From an uncultured Dokdonia sp. (lineage in GTDB: Bacteria; Bacteroidota; Bacteroidia; Flavobacteriales; Flavobacteriaceae): a DNA stretch of 64,000 nt. The stretch spans positions 1 to 64,000 of the forward strand of contig NZ_CANLOB010000003.1 in the NCBI RefSeq assembly GCF_947492815.1. The letters run 5' to 3'. Position numbers and translations under genes: made by a program. Below are positions 19,092 to 29,333 of this stretch, in pieces; positions within the stretch are counted from its first letter, which is position 1, and the number at the start of each line of letters is the position of its first letter. The notes under the pieces are model-generated. The model was given only the letters and a program-made list of their open reading frames with translations, was not told where the DNA came from and made no database searches.

Positions 19092-22000
19092 ATGGTCGAT
19101 TTATTAAACGAAATATATCAGAGCAATATTACGCTCTCTTTAGATGGAGAAGATCTTAAACTTGGCTTTAAAAACGATGTCATTGATAAGGTACTTATAG
19201 AAAAAATAAAAGAAAATAAACAAGAAATTGTTTCTTATCTAAATAAGTATACATCATCAGATACTACCAATGAGATACCAACAATTGAGAAGCAAGAAAG
19301 TTATGAAGTCTCATCTAGCCAACTTAGAATGTTGTCATCCATACTTGTAGATACAACTGCAAATAGTTTCAATTATGCAGTGCCTAACTCTATACGTTTA
19401 CAACAGCCAATTGTTATTGAAAATTTCAAAAGAGCTGTTCGTAGTACAATAGCACGTCATGAATCCCTACGCACCGTATTTAAAATAAATGATGAAGGAC
19501 AGATAAGACAGTATGTACTAGAAGGAAATGATATTGATTTCACAATCGATTTTTTTGACTTTAGAAATTTAGAGAAAAAAGAAGAACAAGTTAAACTCAT
19601 TACTAGAACGGATATAGAAAAACCATTTGATATAGGACAAGGACCATTGCTGCGGGTGTTTTTATTTCAGTTAGCTGAAGAAGATTTTATTTTTTACTGT
19701 AATATTCACCATGTTATTAGTGATTCATGGTCGTTAGATATTTTATTTAAAGACATTTTTGCATTTTATTCGTCATTTGAACTAGGAGTACCTAACGAAC
19801 TTCCTGAATTGAAAATTCAATATAAAGAGTATGCTGCTTGGCAAAATGAACAACTTTCAAAAGGATTGTTCAAAAAACAGGAAGCGTATCTAAAGGAGAT
19901 GTATTCAGGAGAAATTCCAGTCATTAATTTCACAAATAATAAAACCAGACCAGCTGTTAGGACTGTAAATGGATATGCTCTTAAATCGTATCTTTCTAAA
20001 GAGACAACAGCCCAGTTTAAAGCATTTTGTACTACGAATAACGGGAGTCTTTTTATGGGATTACTAGCGGTATGGAATGTGCTATTTTACAAATACACAA
20101 ATGCTAAAGATATTATTATTGGTACCTCTGTTGCCGGACGTGATCATGCAGATTTGAAAGGGCAAATAGGGTGTTATATAAATTCAGTTCCTCTTAGAAA
20201 TCAATTAAGTCCTGAACAAAGTTTTTCTGAATTTTTTCAAGTAGTAAAAGAAAATACGCTTAATACTTTAGACTGTCAGTTTTATCCATTTAATAATCTT
20301 TTAGAATTAATTGATTATAAGAAAGATAAATCAAGGTCTCCTTTATTTGATGTAATGCTTTTATTACAAAATGCTATAGATAATAGTAGTCAGTATATCG
20401 TTGATGAAAATAACCTAGAGGAAATTAGAGAATTAGGAGAGACCTCAGCATTAACAGATTTAGATATTAACTTTATTGAAGAAGGAGATTATTTATGTTG
20501 TCAATTGGTATATAATACAGATGTATTTGAATCTGAATATGTCATAGGTTTAGTAAAGCACTTAAAACAATTACTTGAAGCACTTATTTCAAATCCAGAA
20601 ATTGCTCTTAATGAGATTGATTATTTATCTAAGGAAGAGCAGAAAGAGCTTCTTTTAGATTTCAATGACCGTACGTTAACGTATTCTCCAGAAGAAACAT
20701 TGATTTCATTATTTGGTAAACAAGTAAAACAAAACCCTAATGCAATAGCATTGGTGGTAGGTAACAACGAACTTACATATAAACAATTAGATGCACTTTC
20801 TAACGATCTCGCAAATTATATAAATAAGCATTATCAAGTAGCAAAAGGAAATCTTATAGGGATCCAGTTAGATCGAGATGAATGGAATATTGTATCTATG
20901 CTAGGTATTATGAAATTAGGTTGTGCTTATGTGCCAATTGCACCAGATATGCCAACACAAAGGAAAGAGCATATTATATCAGATACGAATCTACAGTTAC
21001 TTATAACTACGACATCATATATGTTTGATCTACCATTTTACAATGGAGCATTAATGGCCGTAGATATAGGTTTTGATGCAAGTGACTGTGATCCTATAAC
21101 TACAGATGTAACGACTACAGATCTTGCGTATGTGATTTACACTTCAGGCTCAACAGGACTTCCTAAAGGAGTAATGATTGAGCACGGACAAATTGTAAAT
21201 ACGATCCTTTCTCAGATTGATTATTTTGATTTAAATCAACATAATAAAGGATTGCAATTTGCTCCTTATTCTTTTGATGCATCGGTATGGGAAACCTATA
21301 TGATTCTTTTATCAGGAGGAAGTTTATATGTAGTTAATGAAGAGCAAAGAAAAGACGCTACTACATTAACATCTTACATAAAAGAACAGCAAATTAATAT
21401 TGCCACATTACCACCTTCATACATTGCATTAATGGATGTTGAAGAATTAAAAAGCTTAGATATTTTAATTACAGCAGGAGAAGCTCCTGATTATGAAATC
21501 ATCAAACCATACCTAACGTATGGAACGTATTATAATGCATATGGACCTACAGAAACTAGTATTTGTGGTACTATATTTAAAATGCCTAAAACAAATTCGG
21601 AACGATATGCTAACATCCCTATTGGAAAACCAATTTCTAATGCTAAAATTCATATCCTAGATACAAATCATAATTTAGTTCCTGTAGGTGTTGTAGGAGA
21701 AATTTGTATAGGAGGTACTGGGGTCGCTAGAGGATATTTAAATAGAGAAGAGCTAACACAAGATAGATTTATCAAAGATCCATTTAATGAGGGAGGTAGA
21801 TTATACAAAACTGGTGATTTAGGAAAATGGACTAAAGAAGGGGATGTTGTTTATGAAGGACGTAATGATGAACAAGTAAAAATAAGAGGACATCGTATAG
21901 AACTTGGAGCTATAGAGCAACAACTATTATCTAATGATCAAATTGATGAAGCAGTAGCGTTAGTACAAAAAGAGGATGATGGGGCAAAAGAATTAGTAGC

Positions 22001-25000
22001 ATTTGTCGTGTCTCCAAATCCAGTTAATACAGAAGAATTAAGAAACTTTTTGTCAAAAATTTTACCTGAGTATATGTTGCCACATAGATTTGTTCAAATA
22101 GAGCAAATGCCTTTGACAATTAATGGTAAAGTAGACAAAAAAGCATTGGCTACTACTTTTAGTAACACAATTGTAGAAGAGAATTATACATATGTAGCAG
22201 CAACGAGTCTTGAAGAGAAGTTATTAGTACAAGTATGGGAAGAGGTTCTAAAAAAAGAAAATATTGGCATTAAAGATAATTTCTTTAGTATAGGAGGAGA
22301 TTCTATTAAATCTATACAGATAGTTTCTAAGCTTAAACAACATGGATTTGCGTTAAAAGCAGGAGACATTATCTCCAATCCTACATTAGAAGACTTAGTA
22401 CCCTTATTAAAAATGAATGATCAAATTATTGATCAGTCAGAAGTAGAAGGAGAGGTGGTGTTAACACCTATTCAAGAGTTTTTCTTTAGTAAGGTAGAAA
22501 GCAATATTTTTAATGCACCTCATTATTACAATCATACCGTTTTATTAAAAACAGAAGATCGTATAGAATCTGAGGTATTGAACAAATGTATTGATCAGTT
22601 AGTGCAACATCACGATGTGCTGAGAATGGTATTTCCTGTAGAAGATACTAAGAGAAAACAGTTCAATAAAAATAATGATGAGGAGAATTACACAATACAT
22701 TTTTATGACCTAAGAGATGATGATGATTATTTAATGACAGTTAGAAATATCGGTATTGAATTACAATCATCTTTTGATTTAGAGAAAGGACCTCTCGTAA
22801 GAATAGGACATTTTAGACTAAAAGATGGAGATCGTATTGCATTTATCATTCATCACTTAGTAGTTGATGGGGTTTCTTGGAGGATATTACTTCAAGATTT
22901 TGCCGATTTATATGCAAATATCAAAGACGATAAAGAATACAAACTCCCGTATAAAACAAGTTCATATCAGTCTTGGGCAAAAGAATTAAAAACATATGGG
23001 CAAGAATTGAAAAATACAAAAGAGCTTTCCTATTGGGAACAGGTGTGTGCCCAAAGAGGAACTCCTATGCGTCAAGTGTCTGATGAAGAGTTGTACAAAC
23101 TTAATTGTGATACAACAACGGCAATAGTGTTAGATAAAGAAACAACATCTTTGTTACAAACATCTGCGCATGTATTGCATAATACACAAATAGACGATGT
23201 TATTCTAACGTGTTTAGGCCTTGCGATTAAAAACGCATTAGGCAAGGACCGAGTAACAATACAAATGGAAGGACACGGAAGAGAAGAAATCATAGATACT
23301 ATAGATATTAGCCGAACCGTTGGTTATTTTACATCTTTCTATCCTTTTGTGTTAGATGTTTCTCAAGAAGAGGTTTTAGATAATGTAGTAAAAGTAAAAG
23401 AAGACTTATTAAGCATTCCAAACAAAGGAATAGGATATAGTGCATTACGTTTCTTAAATGAAGACGTAGACTTACTAACAACATTTGATTTAGAATACAA
23501 TTACTTAGGTGATTTTGGACATGATGTATCTTCAGAAAATGATTCCATTTTCACCTATGGAGGTGAGAGTATAGGAGGAAATTCAAGCACTGAAAATTAT
23601 AATAATTTAGGATTGAGTGTCGTAGGAATGATTTCTTTAGGAGAATTAAAAATGACGATAGGATATTCTTCACTATTATATGATAAAGAAGCCATGGATG
23701 AGCTGTCAAAGTCATTTAAAAATTATTTGGTTACCGTAGTAAATCGCTTAACTGAGGAAGGGAAAAGTAAATCAGTTACCACTAGAAACCAAGAAGACTT
23801 TGCAGTTACTCCAAACCAAAATTTTATAGTAGATAAGAGCATGTCTCAAGGTATTATTGGACCAGTGATCATACCTGAATTCAAATCAAAAGACGAATTC
23901 TTAAAACAATTTGGAGCATTCTTAGATGCCTATCCAATTTTAAGAACTCAATTTTATAAAGAAGATAATCAAGTAAAGCAACGTATCTTAAATACTTCTG
24001 AGGTTGTTATAGATCTACATGAAAAAACACAGGCTCAACAAGAAGAGATTACTACATTACTATCAGAACCTTTTGATGTAATAGAAGGCGCATTGGTAAA
24101 AGTATTGCGTATTCAAACCGAAGATCAGAGTTCGTATATGTATCTAAGTATACACCATGCATTAACAGACGCATTTACAAATACTATCCTATTAAAGAAC
24201 TTGAGATCCTATTTTAGTGCGCAGCCTATAGATACTAATTATGTGTCTTATTTTGATTTTGCAAATTGGCAAGAATCCTATCTAGTATCTGCAATAGCAA
24301 AAACACAAAGAAAGTATTGGGTAGAAACTTTGAAAAATACAGTTGTCAAAGATGCAACAAAAATCAAGCCTATAGTTTTAGAAGATTGTATGCAGCATAC
24401 AACATGGATTACTGGAGACGATTTTGTAAATCTTTCAAATACAATTAGTAAAACAGGATTAACACCTTCTGCATTCTTTACAGCAATACACCAATCATTG
24501 ATTGCTACATATACAGATAAGACACTACAATTAATATTAGTGCAAGCACGAGAATTAGGGACAAAAGCTATAGAAAGTCATAAAGTATTAGGAGTCGTTA
24601 ACAATTTCCTCCCTATACCTATAGTAAACCCTGTGACTACAGCTCATGATATTTATGTGAAAGAAGTGTATGAGTATTATATGGAAGCGCTTATGAATCA
24701 ACAGATTCCATATGAAGTGATCTGTGAAGACATCTTACAGGAATGTAAAGTATCTGTAAAAGACAATATAGGAGGACTTTTGAATTTTATCACAAATGAG
24801 GGTGAAAAACAATTTGGAACCCAGCCAGTTGTAGACAAGGTAAGTCGTTCTAAAAATGATTTTACACAAGGAGTAGATGTCGTTTGTAATGTATATGCTA
24901 ATGCTGTAGAAGTCAATCTTTCGTATGCCTTAGAAACGTATGGAACATCCTTTGCTAACGACTTTAATTTTAAAGAATATATACTTAAACGAGCACAACA

Positions 25001-25010
25001 ATTTATCTAA
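19092..25010 (+). CDS. NRPS: TubC-type docking-C-A(Phe)-PCP-E-C*, probable last module
   Basis: This 1972-residue synthetase adds a D-residue. Residues 1-60 are a TubC-like docking domain. C1 (73-505) has HHVISDSWS (206-214), with Gly replaced by Ser after the Asp. The A domain (537-1018, YTSGSTGLPKG at 683) reads DAWTIAAICK, the GrsA phenylalanine code. The carrier has GGDS (Ser1071). An epimerization domain (1115-1555) shows HHLVVDGVSWR (1254), EGHGRE (1393) and NYLGD (1470). A final C-like domain (1565-1972) has HHALTDAFT (1688-1696). There is no thioesterase. The terminal C-like domain either releases or cyclises the product, as terminal C domains do in other systems, or passes the chain to a partner encoded elsewhere. 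Tailoring and transport genes follow, so this is probably the last elongation step. Confidence 0.95.
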   Translation: MVDLLNEIYQSNITLSLDGEDLKLGFKNDVIDKVLIEKIKENKQEIVSYLNKYTSSDTTNEIPTIEKQESYEVSSSQLRMLSSILVDTTANSFNYAVPNSIRLQQPIVIENFKRAVRSTIARHESLRTVFKINDEGQIRQYVLEGNDIDFTIDFFDFRNLEKKEEQVKLITRTDIEKPFDIGQGPLLRVFLFQLAEEDFIFYCNIHHVISDSWSLDILFKDIFAFYSSFELGVPNELPELKIQYKEYAAWQNEQLSKGLFKKQEAYLKEMYSGEIPVINFTNNKTRPAVRTVNGYALKSYLSKETTAQFKAFCTTNNGSLFMGLLAVWNVLFYKYTNAKDIIIGTSVAGRDHADLKGQIGCYINSVPLRNQLSPEQSFSEFFQVVKENTLNTLDCQFYPFNNLLELIDYKKDKSRSPLFDVMLLLQNAIDNSSQYIVDENNLEEIRELGETSALTDLDINFIEEGDYLCCQLVYNTDVFESEYVIGLVKHLKQLLEALISNPEIALNEIDYLSKEEQKELLLDFNDRTLTYSPEETLISLFGKQVKQNPNAIALVVGNNELTYKQLDALSNDLANYINKHYQVAKGNLIGIQLDRDEWNIVSMLGIMKLGCAYVPIAPDMPTQRKEHIISDTNLQLLITTTSYMFDLPFYNGALMAVDIGFDASDCDPITTDVTTTDLAYVIYTSGSTGLPKGVMIEHGQIVNTILSQIDYFDLNQHNKGLQFAPYSFDASVWETYMILLSGGSLYVVNEEQRKDATTLTSYIKEQQINIATLPPSYIALMDVEELKSLDILITAGEAPDYEIIKPYLTYGTYYNAYGPTETSICGTIFKMPKTNSERYANIPIGKPISNAKIHILDTNHNLVPVGVVGEICIGGTGVARGYLNREELTQDRFIKDPFNEGGRLYKTGDLGKWTKEGDVVYEGRNDEQVKIRGHRIELGAIEQQLLSNDQIDEAVALVQKEDDGAKELVAFVVSPNPVNTEELRNFLSKILPEYMLPHRFVQIEQMPLTINGKVDKKALATTFSNTIVEENYTYVAATSLEEKLLVQVWEEVLKKENIGIKDNFFSIGGDSIKSIQIVSKLKQHGFALKAGDIISNPTLEDLVPLLKMNDQIIDQSEVEGEVVLTPIQEFFFSKVESNIFNAPHYYNHTVLLKTEDRIESEVLNKCIDQLVQHHDVLRMVFPVEDTKRKQFNKNNDEENYTIHFYDLRDDDDYLMTVRNIGIELQSSFDLEKGPLVRIGHFRLKDGDRIAFIIHHLVVDGVSWRILLQDFADLYANIKDDKEYKLPYKTSSYQSWAKELKTYGQELKNTKELSYWEQVCAQRGTPMRQVSDEELYKLNCDTTTAIVLDKETTSLLQTSAHVLHNTQIDDVILTCLGLAIKNALGKDRVTIQMEGHGREEIIDTIDISRTVGYFTSFYPFVLDVSQEEVLDNVVKVKEDLLSIPNKGIGYSALRFLNEDVDLLTTFDLEYNYLGDFGHDVSSENDSIFTYGGESIGGNSSTENYNNLGLSVVGMISLGELKMTIGYSSLLYDKEAMDELSKSFKNYLVTVVNRLTEEGKSKSVTTRNQEDFAVTPNQNFIVDKSMSQGIIGPVIIPEFKSKDEFLKQFGAFLDAYPILRTQFYKEDNQVKQRILNTSEVVIDLHEKTQAQQEEITTLLSEPFDVIEGALVKVLRIQTEDQSSYMYLSIHHALTDAFTNTILLKNLRSYFSAQPIDTNYVSYFDFANWQESYLVSAIAKTQRKYWVETLKNTVVKDATKIKPIVLEDCMQHTTWITGDDFVNLSNTISKTGLTPSAFFTAIHQSLIATYTDKTLQLILVQARELGTKAIESHKVLGVVNNFLPIPIVNPVTTAHDIYVKEVYEYYMEALMNQQIPYEVICEDILQECKVSVKDNIGGLLNFITNEGEKQFGTQPVVDKVSRSKNDFTQGVDVVCNVYANAVEVNLSYALETYGTSFANDFNFKEYILKRAQQFI

Positions 25011-25023
25011 ATAGTTTGCTTTA

Positions 25024-25043
25024 TACGCTTTCGCGAAAGCGTA
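25024..25043. repeat. 20-bp palindrome, copy 3
   Basis: Perfect copy, extended by one A...T pair on each side. It lies 13 bases after the stop codon of the last NRPS gene, between it and the CmlA-like gene. Confidence 0.95.
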
Positions 25044-25203
25044 TACAACCACTTCATAAATACAAAGAGAAAAGGTTACATAACCTATAGAGTTTTACGG
25101 AATGACACAGTTGTTCTGAAGAGATTTTATAGGCGTTTATGTAGCATTTTCTTGTCAAGAAAATAAAAAACTTTATTAAAATAAAACCTAAAAATTAGAA
25201 CTC

Positions 25204-26829
25204 ATGGAAATACAAAATGATGATTTAGTATACATTAAAAAAAATCTAGCAATTGAACCTTTAGTAGATAATTGGTATGCATGGCCACATTTGGTTTCGC
25301 CAGCTACAGCCGCAATGAATATTAAAGATAGGCATTTGAAAATCATGGGGTCATATGTTCAAAATCCAATGATTCATGCAGCAGCAGTAAAAACTCCTAA
25401 AATGATGGGAGGTCCTTTTATTGATTATGATGGAAAACGTGTAGGTGAAATTCAAGGTCTTATTGATAATACAAATGAAAAATGTGCAAAACTCTTAGCA
25501 TTAAGAGAAGACATATTTGAACTTAACGAAACACTTAGAAGAGAAGCAAAAGGATATTCTCTTACAGATTTGTATGATAAGGTGCCAGAAAGTTTACAAG
25601 GACTTGTAGAATTAGTATACGATATAAATAACAATCCTTCTTTTCGCATTTTTGAATCCTTACTATATGAAACAGAATATTATGATGAGTCACTTCAAAG
25701 TTTTAACTTGTTTCTAGTACATGACGATGACTCAAGATCTTTTGTGTTAAGTACTCCTAAATTACCAGGAGATGATATTTTAAGAGTAAACTTACCTTTT
25801 AAGAGTGAGAAGATTGATCAGTTATTTGAAATGGAAGATCATCCTAAAACATTTGGAGAGATTGCTTCTATATTTGATATAGCTTATGAAGATATTCCTT
25901 TGTTTAAATCCTTTTTTACAACAGAGAAATCTGAAAAATATCAACGTTATACAGGAGATGGGGTTCTTACTAGATATTTTGGACATGCATGTATCCTCAC
26001 AGAAACTAAAGAAACTACAATTCTTGCAGATCCTTTAGTAAGCTATGGATATGAGTCAGATATTTCACGTTATTCTTATGATGATTTACCAGAATCTATA
26101 GATTATGTTTTGGTGACTCATAATCACCAAGATCACATTCTTTTCGAAACCTTATTAAGACTAAGACGTAAGATTAAAAATATTATTGTTCCAAAAAGTA
26201 ATGGCGGCTTCCTTCAAGATCCAAACCTTAAATTAATGTTTGAGAGAATAGGATTTACCAATATTATTGAGCTTGGAGAAATGGAAACAATTCATTTTGA
26301 TGATTGTTCAATTACAGGACTTCCATTTGTTGGAGAACATTGTGATTTAGATGTACGTAGTAAACTATGTCATCATGTAGCCTATAAGGATGGTCTAAAA
26401 GTATTATTTGCTGCAGATTCTTGTAATGTATCTCCAAAATTATACGAGCGTATTCATAAGGTAATGGGAGATATCAATATTATCTTCTTAGGAATGGAAT
26501 GTGAAGGAGCTCCATTATCATGGTTATATGGTCCTTTAATGCCAGAACCACTATCTAGAGATAAAGATGAATCTAGACGACTAGCTGGGTGTAATTTTGA
26601 ACAAGCCAAAGCACTTGTAGATGTATTTAAACCTAGTGAAGTATTTGTATATGCAATGGGAATGGAACCATGGCTTAAATATATAAGCTCTATTAAATAT
26701 ACAGATGAATCACTTCCAATAGTAGAATCTAATAAGTTATTAGACTACTGTACTGCAAACGGTATAGAGCCAGAGAGATTATTTGGAGAAAAAATTGTTG
26801 AGTATAATAATGACCTTGTACTTGCATAA
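25204..26829 (+). CDS. CmlA-like diiron beta-hydroxylase (MBL fold)
   Basis: This 541-residue protein has an N-terminal domain of about 220 residues followed by a metallo-beta-lactamase fold. The metal motif is THNHQDH, with His306, His308, Asp310 and His311. Glu378 (GEH) and Asp405 (AADS) complete the likely ligand set. Length, two-domain layout and the placement of Glu378 match CmlA, the chloramphenicol enzyme that hydroxylates the beta carbon of an aromatic amino acid held on a carrier protein; in CmlA a Glu near position 377 distinguishes the oxygenase from hydrolases. Two aromatic residues are predicted for this assembly line, so beta-hydroxylation of Tyr or Phe is a reasonable role. A plain MBL hydrolase is less likely because of the N-terminal domain. 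The family is recognised from memory, not from a search. Confidence 0.82.
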   Translation: MEIQNDDLVYIKKNLAIEPLVDNWYAWPHLVSPATAAMNIKDRHLKIMGSYVQNPMIHAAAVKTPKMMGGPFIDYDGKRVGEIQGLIDNTNEKCAKLLALREDIFELNETLRREAKGYSLTDLYDKVPESLQGLVELVYDINNNPSFRIFESLLYETEYYDESLQSFNLFLVHDDDSRSFVLSTPKLPGDDILRVNLPFKSEKIDQLFEMEDHPKTFGEIASIFDIAYEDIPLFKSFFTTEKSEKYQRYTGDGVLTRYFGHACILTETKETTILADPLVSYGYESDISRYSYDDLPESIDYVLVTHNHQDHILFETLLRLRRKIKNIIVPKSNGGFLQDPNLKLMFERIGFTNIIELGEMETIHFDDCSITGLPFVGEHCDLDVRSKLCHHVAYKDGLKVLFAADSCNVSPKLYERIHKVMGDINIIFLGMECEGAPLSWLYGPLMPEPLSRDKDESRRLAGCNFEQAKALVDVFKPSEVFVYAMGMEPWLKYISSIKYTDESLPIVESNKLLDYCTANGIEPERLFGEKIVEYNNDLVLA

Positions 26830-26921
26830 ACTTCATAAGGAATAGCATTACTAGGCAGCGCGTAGCTATTGTTATTTATATATCAGAAATAAAACAATTG
26901 TTAATACTTAATAAAGAAATC

Positions 26922-29297
26922 ATGTTAAAATCAATATACATATATGCATTTATATTTTTGTGTATATCTTCCATGTCCTCCCAGTCCCTAACTCAAATAT
27001 CAGGAACGGTATCTGGTGATGACCCTAATGACAAATTAGCATATGCTTCTGTAATTGTAAAACAAGATACTTTGGTAGTAGAAGCTGTGATTACTAACGA
27101 TAGAGGAGACTTTAAAATTGGAGATCTCAAAGTAGGAAAATACAATGTAGAAGTTCAGTTTTTGGGTTTTGAAACGTATTCTTCTCCTTTAAGCATAGAT
27201 GGATCTAAATCAAGAATTAATTTGGGTACTATCCGATTAAAATCTGATGTTACCTCATTAGAAGAAGTCGTAGTTACTGGAGAGACGTCTCAGCTGTCAT
27301 TACAACTGGATAAAAAAGTCTTTAATGTAGGAAAGGATCTAATCTCTCAAGGTGGTGCAGCTACTCAGGTGCTAGATAATGTTCCTTCTGTTGCGGTAGA
27401 TCCTTCCGGAGCGGTAAGTTTAAGAGGTAATAGTAATGTTCTTATCCTTATAAATGGAAGGAAATCTGGACTAGCATCTACGCAAGGATTAGAACAAATT
27501 CCTGCAGAAACTATAAAATCTGTAGAAGTGATTACAAACCCTTCCGCACGATATGATGCATCTGGATCTGCTGGAATTATCAATATCATCCTGAAAAAGA
27601 ATACAAAGCAGGACCTAAGTGGAAGTGTAACTGTATCAACAGGGACTCCAGCAGATCATAGAATTACGGGAAGTCTTAATTATAAAAAAGGAAAAATTAA
27701 CTTATTTTCTAATATTGGAGTTCGTTATTCTGATTATGTAGGGCTTTACACTAGAGATCAACAAAGTACTATAGATGGAAATGATTTGTTTTTAAGTCAG
27801 CGAGAAGATCAAGATAGACATGATGATGGAGGGTTATTTTATTTTGGATTAGACTATTTTATAAACGAAACAAATACAATTACGACTGCATTTTATAGAA
27901 ATGAGACAAAAGACTCTGATGAGACGGTTTTAAATTTTGATTTTTCTGGAGAGAATATTGAGGATACACGTATACAAACATTGGGAGATTCTGAAGAAAA
28001 AAGAAGTTATAATCAATTTGAGTTTAACTATACAAAAACATTCAAGAAACCTGGCAGAAAATTTACAGTAGATGTTCAATATGATTTTTGGGATAGTACC
28101 AAAGATTTCAATATAGATCGAAGAACAATCACACCAGACATAGGAGATAGATCAATTATTAATACACGATCTAATAGAGAGAATGATGATATTGTAATTC
28201 AATCTGATTTTGTAACTCCTTTAAGTGAAACTTCAAATTTTGAAACAGGAATAAAAATAGAAGATAGAAATGTAGCTACAGATTTTGCTGCTTCTGAAGA
28301 GATAAACGGAACCGTTTCTGACATTGAAGGTTTTAATAATGGTCTTGATTATAAAGAACAAATAATAGGCGCTTATGCACAGTACGGAAACAAGGTTAAG
28401 AAGTTTAGTTATTTAGTAGGATTAAGAACAGAGTATACAGATATTCAGATTAATGATCAAAATACAGGGGCTAGATTAACAGATAGTACGTATACAAGAT
28501 TATTTCCATCTGTAAATTTAAGCTATGTGTTGTCGCAAAAAACAACAGCACAATTAAATTATAGCAAACGTATTAATAGACCTAATTTATTTCAATTAAA
28601 TCCATTTGCTGAACTTATAGATTTTAACTCTCGTATTTTCGGAAATATTAATCTTGTCCCTTCTTTTACAGATGCTGTAGAATTAACATTTATTCGTAAA
28701 TCTAAGGGATTAGTTATTAATCCTTCTATCTATTACTCTAATACCCAAAATAACTTTCAATATTTCACTACTCAAAATGAGGAAGGAGTTTTTGAAACTT
28801 TTTTGATAAACTTAGAAGAAGAGAGTCGTTTTGGTATTGAAGTGTCTGCACAATATATGCCTATAAAATGGTTGGCTTTAATGGCAGAAGTTAATGCCTA
28901 TACGTTTGATCAAAAAGGTAGCGTAGGGACTACAAATTTAGATTTTTCTAATGAGACATTAACGACCACATTATTAAGTCAAATAAAACTACCTAAGAAG
29001 TTTACATTCCAAAGTAAATTTGAATATAGAGCACCTATTAGTGATGCTCAAACTAGAACAAGAGGCCTGTATTATTTAAATATGGCTTTAGGGAAATCAT
29101 TATTTAATAACAAAGGTAGAATCACACTAGGAGTAAGTAATATTTTTAATACGCAGAAAACAAGAGATAGAACAGTAGGAGATGGTTTTATTGTAAATCA
29201 ATTAACCAATTTTAATGCCGCTAGATGGAATCTTAATTTCAATTATAGATTTAATAAAGGAAGGGACCGCAAAGCCAAGAAAAGTAATAGGCAATAG
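26922..29297 (+). CDS. TonB-dependent outer-membrane receptor (CarboxypepD-reg + plug + barrel)
   Basis: This is an outer-membrane beta-barrel protein of about 791 residues. I chose ATG at 26922 over an in-frame TTG at 26898 because it gives a clean signal peptide (MLKSIYIYAFIFLCISS...). After cleavage comes a carboxypeptidase-regulatory-like domain (ISGTVSGDD... to about residue 105), then a plug-like segment (LEEVVVTGE, VPSVAVDPSG, IIN.ILKK) and an aromatic-rich barrel ending in NFNYRFNKG. Proteins of this layout take up or bind large ligands at the outer membrane using TonB energy, although some of this family act in adhesion or export. Its place between the CmlA-like gene and the thioesterase suggests it handles the cluster's own product, for example re-uptake of a metal chelate or self-protection. 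The ligand cannot be read from the sequence. Confidence 0.85.
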   Translation: MLKSIYIYAFIFLCISSMSSQSLTQISGTVSGDDPNDKLAYASVIVKQDTLVVEAVITNDRGDFKIGDLKVGKYNVEVQFLGFETYSSPLSIDGSKSRINLGTIRLKSDVTSLEEVVVTGETSQLSLQLDKKVFNVGKDLISQGGAATQVLDNVPSVAVDPSGAVSLRGNSNVLILINGRKSGLASTQGLEQIPAETIKSVEVITNPSARYDASGSAGIINIILKKNTKQDLSGSVTVSTGTPADHRITGSLNYKKGKINLFSNIGVRYSDYVGLYTRDQQSTIDGNDLFLSQREDQDRHDDGGLFYFGLDYFINETNTITTAFYRNETKDSDETVLNFDFSGENIEDTRIQTLGDSEEKRSYNQFEFNYTKTFKKPGRKFTVDVQYDFWDSTKDFNIDRRTITPDIGDRSIINTRSNRENDDIVIQSDFVTPLSETSNFETGIKIEDRNVATDFAASEEINGTVSDIEGFNNGLDYKEQIIGAYAQYGNKVKKFSYLVGLRTEYTDIQINDQNTGARLTDSTYTRLFPSVNLSYVLSQKTTAQLNYSKRINRPNLFQLNPFAELIDFNSRIFGNINLVPSFTDAVELTFIRKSKGLVINPSIYYSNTQNNFQYFTTQNEEGVFETFLINLEEESRFGIEVSAQYMPIKWLALMAEVNAYTFDQKGSVGTTNLDFSNETLTTTLLSQIKLPKKFTFQSKFEYRAPISDAQTRTRGLYYLNMALGKSLFNNKGRITLGVSNIFNTQKTRDRTVGDGFIVNQLTNFNAARWNLNFNYRFNKGRDRKAKKSNRQ

Positions 29298-29333
29298 TAG
29301 TAAACATATTGTTTCATTTTAAAAGACACAGCT

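Noticed and set aside
25074..25087. AGGTTA-N2-TAACCT inverted repeat upstream of the CmlA-like gene
   Set aside because: It resembles the Crp/Fnr-type sites but has different half-sites and spacing. A single copy is not enough to call an operator.
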